In this document: positions 48,768 to 57,105 of the stretch, in pieces
How the letters are laid out: the number at the start of each line of letters is the position of its first letter
Position numbering within the stretch: the first letter of the stretch is position 1
Source of the DNA: Methanoplanus limicola DSM 2279
GTDB lineage: Archaea > Halobacteriota > Methanomicrobia > Methanomicrobiales > Methanomicrobiaceae
DNA: 64,000 nt
Assembly: GCF_000243255.1 (NCBI RefSeq)
Contig: NZ_CM001436.1
Coordinates: 1,576,957-1,640,956, forward strand
Direction of reading: 5' to 3'
Program-made: the position numbers and the translations under genes
The notes under the pieces: model-generated
Told to the model about the DNA's origin: nothing
What the model saw: the letters and a program-made list of their open reading frames with translations, nothing else
Databases searched by the model: none

Positions 48768-49484
48768 TTAATACATAAGATCGTCTTCATCACCTGAGAT
48801 ATGCCATTCCGCACGCCTCAAAAGCCCGTGAAGGGTGGATACTTCCCTTGTTGTAAGTTTTGTCCGGCCGAATATCCTTCTGATCATAGTTGATGTATTT
48901 TCCATCTTGTGATCCGGATGACCGATCACATCCAGAAAATGATCAAAATGGTCATAAAATGAGTCCATCTCAATCCTTGTAGCGAGAGGAAATTCTTCTT
49001 TTTTTATTTCGGCAAGTTCATAGGCAATAATCCCGACAGCATGTGATATATTAACAATCGGATATTTATAGGAACTTGGAATTGTACAGATCACGTCACA
49101 GCGCCTGATCTCCTCATTTGAAAGGCCCTGATCCTCCCTGCCAAATATTATTGAGACCCTGCCTTTTACGTCACCGATAATATCCCTGATCTCATCCGGT
49201 GAATAATAAGGCATCCTCATCGGGTTGGAGACTGACTTTGAAAGACCGCCTGTTGTGGCAATAAGCATATTGCTCTTCTCAATAATCTCATCAAGGCTCT
49301 CAGCATACCTTGCGTTATCCAAAACATCCCTGGCATGAGATGATCTTGCAATAGCCTCATCACCAATAGGCGGAGGGTTTATGAGAGTGAGGTTTAAAAA
49401 CCCGAAATTTTTCATGACACGGGCTGCAAAGCCGATATTTCCCTCATATATCGGCTCTAAAAGAACAATCTCAATTTCCGGCAT
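48768..49484 (-). CDS. trmJ: TrmJ-like SPOUT tRNA/rRNA methyltransferase
   Basis: A 238-aa SPOUT methyltransferase. EPIYEGNIGFAARVMKNFG at the start, FGREDQGLSNEE and IPSSYKYPIVNISHAVGIIAY hold the three knot motifs. Archaeal TrmJ methylates the ribose of C32 in tRNA. The C-terminal 70 residues form a dimerisation extension. It is the last gene of the cluster that begins with mdh, 5 bases after the GGGP synthase gene. Confidence 0.88.
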   Translation of the reverse strand: MPEIEIVLLEPIYEGNIGFAARVMKNFGFLNLTLINPPPIGDEAIARSSHARDVLDNARYAESLDEIIEKSNMLIATTGGLSKSVSNPMRMPYYSPDEIRDIIGDVKGRVSIIFGREDQGLSNEEIRRCDVICTIPSSYKYPIVNISHAVGIIAYELAEIKKEEFPLATRIEMDSFYDHFDHFLDVIGHPDHKMENTSTMIRRIFGRTKLTTREVSTLHGLLRRAEWHISGDEDDLMY

Positions 49485-49489
49485 AAAAA

Positions 49490-50176
49490 TTATTTGACAG
49501 CCTTAACTGTCTCAATAAGTGCCTTTGCACCCTCGTCATATACTGCATTTCCGACAACTATTGTATCGGCAAATTCTCCCATTTCAGCCGCTTTTTCACC
49601 ACAGTTGATACCGCCGCCATAGTATAGTACTGAGTATTCCATAACTTCAGATACTGCCTTAACTACTTCGGGATTTCCGTATGTGCCGGAATATTCGATA
49701 TATACAATTGGGAACTTAAAATAGCGGTCAGCAACAGTTGCATATGCGACAACCTCGTCAATGGAAATATTGCAGAGTGCCTTTGTAACTTTTCCTACTG
49801 AAGAGTCTGGATTTAATACAATATATGCCTCCGGAACAACCATATCCCAGTTAATATTTCGGTTTTTCTTTACCCAGTACTGGTGCTTGCCTACAACCCA
49901 GGTGATATCCGGAGTATTCAGAACACTTGGTACAAAAAGGCCCTGAATACCCTCGTACAGAACAGCTGAAGGATCAGCAGGTTCAACAACCATCGGTACA
50001 CCATATTCCCTGACCTGCTCTCTCAGTAATGTCAGGTTTTCCTCTGTAATATTCAGTGTCCCTGAGAGCATCAGCGCGTCAGTGCCGCTTGTTGCAATAT
50101 CTTCAATATCGGCCGGATTGAGGATCTTGTCAGGATCAAGTTTTGTGATATGTCTCCACTTCTTCCAGTCAATCAT
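49490..50176 (-). CDS. Geranylgeranylglyceryl phosphate synthase
   Basis: Makes the first ether bond of archaeal membrane lipids from sn-glycerol-1-phosphate and geranylgeranyl diphosphate. The 228-aa TIM barrel shows WRHITKLDPDK at the start, SGTLNITEEN, EYSGTYGNPE and LYYGGGINCGEKA, all family motifs for phosphate and Mg binding. ATG at 50176 is used; the longer frame starts with GTG. It starts 5 bases after topA and its product identifies the organism as archaeal. Confidence 0.92.
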   Translation of the reverse strand: MIDWKKWRHITKLDPDKILNPADIEDIATSGTDALMLSGTLNITEENLTLLREQVREYGVPMVVEPADPSAVLYEGIQGLFVPSVLNTPDITWVVGKHQYWVKKNRNINWDMVVPEAYIVLNPDSSVGKVTKALCNISIDEVVAYATVADRYFKFPIVYIEYSGTYGNPEVVKAVSEVMEYSVLYYGGGINCGEKAAEMGEFADTIVVGNAVYDEGAKALIETVKAVK

Positions 50177-50181
50177 TGTTC

Positions 50182-52989
50182 TCACTTATTATTCTCCGCC
50201 TCTTTTTTAAAGTCCATAATTTTTTTCCTGGTAATTCCGGTAATCTTTGCAAGTCTGTCTGCATCTGCTTCAATAAGAGTCTTAAAGTTCAGCACTCCTG
50301 CATAATACATTTTTTCAAGCATCTCCTCTTCAAAGCTTTTCAGTGACATAAGTTCAGTTCTGCCTTTTTCAAAGGTCTTACGTGACATCCCTGCTGGCGG
50401 AGCTATACCGTTATTCTCACAGATAATGCTTACGTGCTTGTGAACAGTATCAATATTGATTCCGGACTTATAGCTTAAATACGCCGGATGAGTTGTAGAT
50501 AAGTCATTAGGACCTATAAATCCGGCTTTGAAATACTTATTAACGCTGATCGCGGGAATTCCCACCTCCTTAAAAATTCCTTTGTTATGGATCAGTTTTG
50601 CCTCAAAGATTAATTTCTCTGCTTCTTCGTCATTTAATTTCAGGGACTTCAGTGAATCCTTATTGGCACAGCTGAGTCTTCCAAGATCAGTTATACCCAG
50701 AGAAAACAGCCCGTTTGAAACTTTGGAGTGGCTCCTTCCCTTCTTTGGAGGGATGGTTTTTCTGACAAATTTCTTAACCTCAGACCTCTTTCTCAGTTCT
50801 TCCAGAACGCCTTCTGCTTCTTTTTTAAATTCAAAAGCCTGTTTATCAGAAAAGTTCATTTTGGATGCAATTTCTGCAACAGGCAGCTTTGAGATCTCAA
50901 AAACAGAGTATATGTGATTTTCATGCATTCTTCTGATAATCTCGGGACTGACTGAATCCATCATCTCAAGAGCTTCAATGTTTGATCTTATGTGGTTGCA
51001 GAGCGGACATCCTATCTCCCATGGCCTTGCACCAGCCCTTATGAGCTTTACATGGTGCAGGTTGTGCTGATCACAGATGTTGTCATCGTCACGTATTGCC
51101 TTGCCCCACTGTACAGAAGGAAGATTCAGGTTGAATGAACAGTCAGGATAATTGGTACAGCCAACAAACTGTGCCATTCCCTTTGTGGTTCTAATCATGA
51201 GATTTGAGTTGCAGACCGGACATTTGCCGACAATCCTCTCCTCAGCAGTGCGGTCCATGATCTCCTCACCGATAGCCTCCTCATTCTTCTCAAGGTCATC
51301 GAAGATCTGGTTGAGCATACCTCTGGATTCATTCACCGCTTCCTCTTTAGAGCGGCTTGATCTCTTGATCTCCTCCATATGGTCTTCAATAGTTTTTGTC
51401 ATGTCGGGCTTTGTAATCAGGGTCGCATGCTTTTCAAGTGACTCTGTGACTGCCATACCCACCTGGGTGGGTTTTAAGGGATTGTCCTCAACATAACGTC
51501 TTGAAATAAGTTTTCCGATTACTTCGTGCCTTGTTGATTTTGTACCAAGACCGAGTTCTTCCATCTGCTGGATTAATTTGCTTTGTGAATACCTGGGCGG
51601 AGGCTGTGTTTCCTTCTCCTCAAGTACTGTATCTACAAGCGGGAGTTTTTCACCTTCTGATAAATCGGGCAGCACCTGTTCTTTGGCCTGGCTGTAGGGG
51701 TACACCATTCTGTAGCCCTCATATTCAAGCCTCTGCCCGGTGGATGTGTACTCTTCCCCCCCGGCATTTAACAGATATTTTAGTGTCTTCCATCTTGCGT
51801 CAGGAGAGAGTGTTGCCAGAAATCTCCTGACAATTAATTCATAAACCTTCCATGATTTTTCATCAAGATCAGCGGGTTTTGCTGCTCCTGTCGGGTGAAT
51901 TGGCGGGTGGTCAGTACTTGTCTTCTTGCCTTTTGTTGGGGTATCCCTTATATTGGCAATGACCCATTCCGTATCACGTCTGAAAGATTTCTTAATTTCA
52001 TTTAAAATTCCTTTTATGTCAAGTGAGTCCGGATATACGGTATTGTCCGTTCTTGGATATGATATATATCCGTTCATATAGAGGTCTTCTGCAACCCTCA
52101 TTGCATTTGATGCACTAAGGCCAAGCCTTGATGCTGCAACGATATATCCTGTGGTATCGAAAGGTGCAGGTGCCTTGTCGGTTCTTGAACCTTCCTTCTT
52201 TTCTGTGACCTCCACCGGCTCTTTTGTACCTGAGAGTGCGCTTTCGGCCTCTTCTTTCAGGTCGAATCTCCCATGTGTATGTCTTGCCTCAAACTGCTCT
52301 TTATCCTTTTCAGAGATGATACTGAGCATCCAGTATGGTACAGGTACAAATTCTCCAATCTCTTTCTCCCTGTCAACGATCATTGCCAGAGTAGGACTCT
52401 GCACCCTTCCTACAGAGAGAATATTTTTACCTCCCCTCTTTGCAGCTATCGATATAAACCGTGTAAGTGATGCCCCCCAGACGAGATCAATCTCCTGTCT
52501 GGCTTCACCGGCTGCGGCAAGGTCAAAATCGATCTCTGCCGGATTATCAAATGCGGCTGATATCTCCTGTTTTGTAATGGCTGAAAATCTTGCTCTGTTC
52601 ACAGGAACTTTTTTATTGGCTTCCCGTACGATCTCATATGCCTCTTTACCGATCAACTCCCCCTCACGGTCATAATCAGTAGCTATTGTTACAAGATCTG
52701 CCTTTTTTGAGAGTTTTTTAATCAGTGCAACAATCTTCTTCTCGGTGGGTTTTCTTATAATTCCTGCATCGATGAGTGTTCTTGGTGTGTGTGTCTCGCT
52801 TCGCCAGTTTTTGTACCCTTCCTCAAAGTCTACTTCCACCACATGGCCGCGAAGCCCAAGAGCAACTTTATCATCGAATCTGTAAATACTGACATTATTG
52901 TCTTTCTCAGTTTTTGGTTTCCCGCTGCTGCTTAAAAAGCCTGCAATTCTCTGTGCTGCTATGTTTTTCTCTGCGATGATAAGATGCAT
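50182..52989 (-). CDS. topA: DNA topoisomerase I (type IA)
   Basis: Relaxes negative supercoils. Of 935 aa, residues 1-150 form the Toprim domain (HLIIAEKNIAAQRIAGFLS; TIATDYDREGELIG with the metal-binding acidic residues), and the catalytic tyrosine is in YISYPRTDNTVYP near residue 325. Zinc fingers follow at about 605-680 (CPVCNSNL...CTNYPDC; CPLCNH), then a long C-terminal region with repeated helix-hairpin-helix elements (ADRLAKITGITRKKIMDF at the end). ATG at 52989 is preferred to the TTG at 53016. It starts 10 bases after gatB. Confidence 0.93.
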   Translation of the reverse strand: MHLIIAEKNIAAQRIAGFLSSSGKPKTEKDNNVSIYRFDDKVALGLRGHVVEVDFEEGYKNWRSETHTPRTLIDAGIIRKPTEKKIVALIKKLSKKADLVTIATDYDREGELIGKEAYEIVREANKKVPVNRARFSAITKQEISAAFDNPAEIDFDLAAAGEARQEIDLVWGASLTRFISIAAKRGGKNILSVGRVQSPTLAMIVDREKEIGEFVPVPYWMLSIISEKDKEQFEARHTHGRFDLKEEAESALSGTKEPVEVTEKKEGSRTDKAPAPFDTTGYIVAASRLGLSASNAMRVAEDLYMNGYISYPRTDNTVYPDSLDIKGILNEIKKSFRRDTEWVIANIRDTPTKGKKTSTDHPPIHPTGAAKPADLDEKSWKVYELIVRRFLATLSPDARWKTLKYLLNAGGEEYTSTGQRLEYEGYRMVYPYSQAKEQVLPDLSEGEKLPLVDTVLEEKETQPPPRYSQSKLIQQMEELGLGTKSTRHEVIGKLISRRYVEDNPLKPTQVGMAVTESLEKHATLITKPDMTKTIEDHMEEIKRSSRSKEEAVNESRGMLNQIFDDLEKNEEAIGEEIMDRTAEERIVGKCPVCNSNLMIRTTKGMAQFVGCTNYPDCSFNLNLPSVQWGKAIRDDDNICDQHNLHHVKLIRAGARPWEIGCPLCNHIRSNIEALEMMDSVSPEIIRRMHENHIYSVFEISKLPVAEIASKMNFSDKQAFEFKKEAEGVLEELRKRSEVKKFVRKTIPPKKGRSHSKVSNGLFSLGITDLGRLSCANKDSLKSLKLNDEEAEKLIFEAKLIHNKGIFKEVGIPAISVNKYFKAGFIGPNDLSTTHPAYLSYKSGINIDTVHKHVSIICENNGIAPPAGMSRKTFEKGRTELMSLKSFEEEMLEKMYYAGVLNFKTLIEADADRLAKITGITRKKIMDFKKEAENNK

Positions 52990-52999
52990 ATTAGGATTT

Positions 53000-54478
53000 T
53001 CACTCCTTTGGGGCAATCTTTTCTGCCATTATTTTATTGAGAGCCTTCGGGTCTGCACGCCCTCTCGTCTCTTTCATAACCTGCCCGACAAGGAAATTCA
53101 GGGCATTCTGCTTACCTTCGTGATAGTCGGCGACAGCCTGTGGATTTGCATCTACGATTCTGGCGATAATGTCATCAAATTCATTGTCTCCGGCTTTACC
53201 AAGTGAAAGCCTCTGCACAATATCAGATGGCATCTCTGCTTCCTTTCCTTCTTTTACTTCGTCAAGCATTATCCGGAGAACATCGACCCCAACTCTGTCG
53301 GTGATCTCATTCTGCTTCAGGAGAGCAATAAGGTCAACAAAGTTTTCAACCGGAACTGAGTCTATCTTCATCTCCCTGTAGTAAAGTTCTCCAAGGAGTG
53401 TATCTGCAACCCAGGTTGCTGCAAGGCCAGGATCACATCCTGGTTTTACAATTTCCTCATAGAAATCTGCAACCTTAATGTCACCGATGAGGGTTTTGGA
53501 ATGGTTTGGAGAGAGGCTGTACTGGTCAATGAACCTCTGGCGGCGTGCGTCAGGCAGTTCGGGCAGTTCTATATCTGCAACCCATGAACTGACCCTCAGT
53601 GGTCTTAGGTCCGGTTCCGGGAAGTAACGGTAATCGCTCTCCTCCTCTTTGCTTCTTGAACCCTGGGTAATACCTCTTGCCTCCATGAAATGACGGGTCT
53701 CCATGGTTATCTCCTGCCCTCTTCTGATCATATTTCTCTGTCTTGTGATCTCAAAGTTGAGGGCTTTTTCCACACCTTTGTAGGAAGAGATGTTCTTGCA
53801 CTCCACACGGCTGTGCCCTTCAAGTGATATATTTGCATCCACTCTGATCGAACCCTCGCGCTCACCGTCAAATACATCAAGATATTCGAGTGTTGATCTC
53901 AGTTTATTTAAGAAGCGGCGTGCCTCTTTTGGCGATGATATGTCCGGTTCGGTGACTATCTCAATGAGTGGTATTGAACTCCTGTTGTAATCTACAAGTG
54001 AGTAGCCTGCCCTGTCCCTCCCGGTCTTGTGAACCAGCCTTCCGGGATCTTCTTCCAGGTGAATTCTTGTTATTCTAATTGGTTTTTCATGACCCTCGTC
54101 ATCTTCGACTGTGAGAATACCTCTTTCCGCAACCGGTTTGTCGTACTGGCTTACCTGATATCCCTTTGGAAGGTCGGGGTAGAAGTAGTTCTTCCTTGAA
54201 AACTCGGAATATTCCGGAATCTCAAGGTTGAGTGCCTTGGCAACTTTAAGTGCATATATTACTGCCTGTCTGTTCAGTTTTGGCAGGGCACCTGGGAGTC
54301 CGAGGCATATGGGACATACATGGGTGTTTGGTTCATCATCACGGTAGTCGGTTGAACATCCGCAGAAGAGTTTGGTTTTTGTGTTCAACTGGCAGTGGAT
54401 CTCAAGACCAATAATGATTTTAAGATCTTTTGGATCCTTTTTCATCTCCGGAGATTTGACTGAATCTGCTTCAGACAT
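53000..54478 (-). CDS. gatB: Asp/Glu-tRNA amidotransferase subunit GatB
   Basis: Kinase subunit of GatCAB, which converts Asp-tRNA(Asn) to Asn-tRNA(Asn) in archaea. The 492-aa protein starts near MSEADS with IIGLEIHCQLNTKTKLFCGC, includes zinc cysteines (CPICLGLPG) and FPEPDLRPLRVS, and ends with the YqeY/tail domain (GQVMKETRGRADPKALNKI). GGAGGTGG lies upstream of the ATG at 54478; the frame from 54547 overlaps gatA without reason. Two bases after gatA. Confidence 0.94.
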   Translation of the reverse strand: MSEADSVKSPEMKKDPKDLKIIIGLEIHCQLNTKTKLFCGCSTDYRDDEPNTHVCPICLGLPGALPKLNRQAVIYALKVAKALNLEIPEYSEFSRKNYFYPDLPKGYQVSQYDKPVAERGILTVEDDEGHEKPIRITRIHLEEDPGRLVHKTGRDRAGYSLVDYNRSSIPLIEIVTEPDISSPKEARRFLNKLRSTLEYLDVFDGEREGSIRVDANISLEGHSRVECKNISSYKGVEKALNFEITRQRNMIRRGQEITMETRHFMEARGITQGSRSKEEESDYRYFPEPDLRPLRVSSWVADIELPELPDARRQRFIDQYSLSPNHSKTLIGDIKVADFYEEIVKPGCDPGLAATWVADTLLGELYYREMKIDSVPVENFVDLIALLKQNEITDRVGVDVLRIMLDEVKEGKEAEMPSDIVQRLSLGKAGDNEFDDIIARIVDANPQAVADYHEGKQNALNFLVGQVMKETRGRADPKALNKIMAEKIAPKE

Positions 54479-54479
54479 T

Positions 54480-55775
54480 TTATGCCACCTCCTCTTCAAA
54501 GGCATATGCAGCATCAACCACACCCTCTTCATTGAAGTGTGTTCCAATTAACTGAAGCCCTACAGGCATTCCGGTAACTTTTCCACATGGCACTGATATA
54601 GCAGGCACTCCGGCAAGGTTTGCAGGGACTGTCAGAATGTCACTTAAGTACATCTCAAGCGGATCCTCAAGCTCTCCAATCTTTGGTGCTATATTGGGCA
54701 TTGTCGGCCCCGCTATGAGATCTACATCTTTTAATACTCTTAGGAAGTCATTTTTGATATTGGCCCTTGCAGTGCATGCCTTTGCGTAGTATTTGCCGTA
54801 ATATCCGGCCGAGAGTGCAAATGTTCCGAGCATGATCCTTCTCTGTACTTCCTCTCCGAACTTTTCGCCGCGTAAATCCCTGTATTCGGCATGCCACTGT
54901 TTCTTCTTTTCAACCCGTGGACCAAACCTTACGCCGTCAAATCTTGATAGGTTGGATGATGCCTCGCTTGTGCATGTGACATAGTAGGCTGCAAGTGCAT
55001 ATTCCATTGATGGTATCGTGCATTCAACAGTTTCAGCGCCGAGTGATTCAAGAACTGATATTGCATCCCTGACTGTCTCTGCAACTTTTTCGTTGACGCC
55101 TTCTCCGAAGTATTCCTTTGGAATCCCGATCTTTTTGCCTTTTATATCGGCATTAGGTGTGTGACTGTAAGGGCGATCATATGCAGTTGAATCCCTTCTG
55201 TCATATCCGGCAATAACACCCATGAGCTTTGAGACATCGGATACATTTTCTGCCATGGGGCCGATCTGCTCAAGTGAATTTGAGTATGCTATAAGACCAT
55301 ATCTTGATACACGCCCAAATGACGGTTTAAGTCCGACTATTCCGCAGTACGATGCAGGGCACCTGATTGAACCTCCTGTGTCTGTTCCAAGAGCCATTGG
55401 AACCATTCCGGATGCGACTGCCGCAGCACTTCCGCCTGACGATCCGCCGGGTACACGTTCGGGATCTATTGGATTTAATGTAGGTCCGAATGCTGAACTT
55501 TCCGTTGTTGTACCCATGCCGAATTCATCCATATTTGTCTTTCCGATAATTGCGGCACCGGCTTTTTTCAGGAGTGTAACTACGTGAGCGTCGTATGGCG
55601 ATGTAAATCCCTTCAGTATTGCTGATCCTGCGGTTGTCTCTATCCCTCTTGTACATATATTGTCCTTTACCGCAACCGGAATTCCGGATAAGACTCCTTC
55701 TCCGTATTCTGCTTCATCAATTCTTGTGATAAATGCATTATACCTGTCCTCTTCCGTAAATGAAAAACTCTGCAT
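54480..55775 (-). CDS. gatA: Asp/Glu-tRNA amidotransferase subunit GatA
   Basis: Amidase subunit, 431 aa, releases ammonia from glutamine or asparagine. The Ser-cisSer-Lys triad is visible: AVKDNICTRG (Lys), PGGSSGGSAAAV and DTGGSIRCPASYCG (Ser). The N-terminus is about 40 residues shorter than in bacterial GatA, a common archaeal form. Its ATG overlaps the gatC stop (TAATG). Confidence 0.94.
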   Translation of the reverse strand: MQSFSFTEEDRYNAFITRIDEAEYGEGVLSGIPVAVKDNICTRGIETTAGSAILKGFTSPYDAHVVTLLKKAGAAIIGKTNMDEFGMGTTTESSAFGPTLNPIDPERVPGGSSGGSAAAVASGMVPMALGTDTGGSIRCPASYCGIVGLKPSFGRVSRYGLIAYSNSLEQIGPMAENVSDVSKLMGVIAGYDRRDSTAYDRPYSHTPNADIKGKKIGIPKEYFGEGVNEKVAETVRDAISVLESLGAETVECTIPSMEYALAAYYVTCTSEASSNLSRFDGVRFGPRVEKKKQWHAEYRDLRGEKFGEEVQRRIMLGTFALSAGYYGKYYAKACTARANIKNDFLRVLKDVDLIAGPTMPNIAPKIGELEDPLEMYLSDILTVPANLAGVPAISVPCGKVTGMPVGLQLIGTHFNEEGVVDAAYAFEEEVA

Positions 55776-56044
55776 TACATCACCTTTGGCGCTTTGATAT
55801 AGCCGTCTTCGGTCTCACCGGCGTTTAATAGTGCCTCTTCCTGTGTTAATGACTCTTCAACTATATCATCCCTGAATACATTTTCAAGGTCAAAGCCTGT
55901 GTTTTCTTTCATCTCTACACGGTCCAGTATGTCAAAATATTCCAGAATATCATTGAAGCGTGTTGTGAACTGCTTCAGTTTATCTTTATCAATTGTTATG
56001 TCAGCAAGATTTGCTATGCTTTCAACTTCGTTATCAGAAACCAT
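55775..56044 (-). CDS. gatC: Asp/Glu-tRNA amidotransferase subunit GatC
   Basis: An 89-aa structural subunit that holds GatA and GatB together. LADITIDKDKLKQFTTRFNDI and ILEYFDILDRV are family features, as is the C-terminal GETEDGYIKAPKVM. First of the gatCAB genes, 22 bases after the asparagine-synthase-like gene. Confidence 0.92.
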   Translation of the reverse strand: MVSDNEVESIANLADITIDKDKLKQFTTRFNDILEYFDILDRVEMKENTGFDLENVFRDDIVEESLTQEEALLNAGETEDGYIKAPKVM

Positions 56045-56066
56045 TATTCAAAGACCCTCTTTTATG

Positions 56067-57101
56067 TTATACTATTAAATGTTCCAGGTACTGTTGTACC
56101 GAATTTTTATAACCATATTGACGTGCCTGCCTTTGTATGTCTTTCCAGATGCCACTGCCATACTGCATCGCTTTTTTAGCGTAGAATGCGGCTTCTTTTG
56201 GCATATGGGCGGATGCAGTGACTCTCAGGGGATATTTCCGTATACCATTCACAATCAGTGTTTCAGGCGGCAGGGACTGTGCAGCGCGCACGACTCTCAT
56301 ATCCAGATATGGGCATGAGAGGTATGTACCGTTCATCTCAGCAACCGACTGATCACGCATCCCCTGCCGGGAAAGGCTTTTAAAATCCTGTTTTAGTGTT
56401 TCTCTGATGTCATCCGTTTCCAGGTACCTTGCGTACCCTCCGAAAAGTTCATCCGCGCCCTGTCCGGCAAGCACCCTCTCGTACCCGTTTTCGCCCGCCC
56501 ATTTAGTTACGAAGTACATTGTTGCTGCGATAGATGCCTCAACAGGTGTCTTCTCCGGAATTACACCAAGTACCTTATGTAGTGCGGGTTTAATCTCATT
56601 TTTGTCAATCTCAATAAATTCGACATCTGAAATACCTGCCATGCAGGCAACCTCTTCAGCATGCTTCAGGTCATGTGAACCTTTAAGTCCGACTGTTACG
56701 CACGGCAGTCCGGCAAGCTTTGCAATCAGAGCGGAGTCAACGCCTCCTGAAAATGCCACAACAGCCTTTTTTCCGGGTGGGAGGCATTCTGCTCTCAGCC
56801 TGACAGATTCTGTGACCGCTTCTTCAACGGAAAGTTGAGGCAGATCAGGAACAATTCTTCTGTTTTCAGACTCATTGCAGAAAATTATTCCGGCATCTCC
56901 TCTGCCCGGAATGATACCCATATAATCCCTTGCATGGCACCCGTTCCATTCCAGATAAAACTCCCCGCCGCAGTCTGAGAGCCATTCCGGCACAACTTCG
57001 GGACAGTCCCGGATTAATTTCGCGAGGTCATCCCTGAAGAAAACTCTGCCTCCCTTCTCAATCCAGCCCCTTAATTTAATTTCATTATTTTCCCGGTTCA
57101 T
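56067..57101 (-). CDS. Asparagine-synthase-like ATP-pyrophosphatase (no glutaminase domain)
   Basis: A 344-aa protein matching the C-terminal synthetase domain of AsnB. The PP-loop AFSGGVDSALIA is at about 115-126, with AGQGADELFGGYARY at about 215-229. The N-terminal 100 residues do not start with the catalytic cysteine of glutaminase domains and look like a decayed version (WNGCHARDYMGI). Such short archaeal AsnB-like proteins have uncertain substrates. Its place before gatCAB is notable but does not prove a role in Asn metabolism. The N-terminal nucleotides lie 4 bases from polB. Confidence 0.82.
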   Translation of the reverse strand: MNRENNEIKLRGWIEKGGRVFFRDDLAKLIRDCPEVVPEWLSDCGGEFYLEWNGCHARDYMGIIPGRGDAGIIFCNESENRRIVPDLPQLSVEEAVTESVRLRAECLPPGKKAVVAFSGGVDSALIAKLAGLPCVTVGLKGSHDLKHAEEVACMAGISDVEFIEIDKNEIKPALHKVLGVIPEKTPVEASIAATMYFVTKWAGENGYERVLAGQGADELFGGYARYLETDDIRETLKQDFKSLSRQGMRDQSVAEMNGTYLSCPYLDMRVVRAAQSLPPETLIVNGIRKYPLRVTASAHMPKEAAFYAKKAMQYGSGIWKDIQRQARQYGYKNSVQQYLEHLIV

Positions 57102-57105
57102 TTAA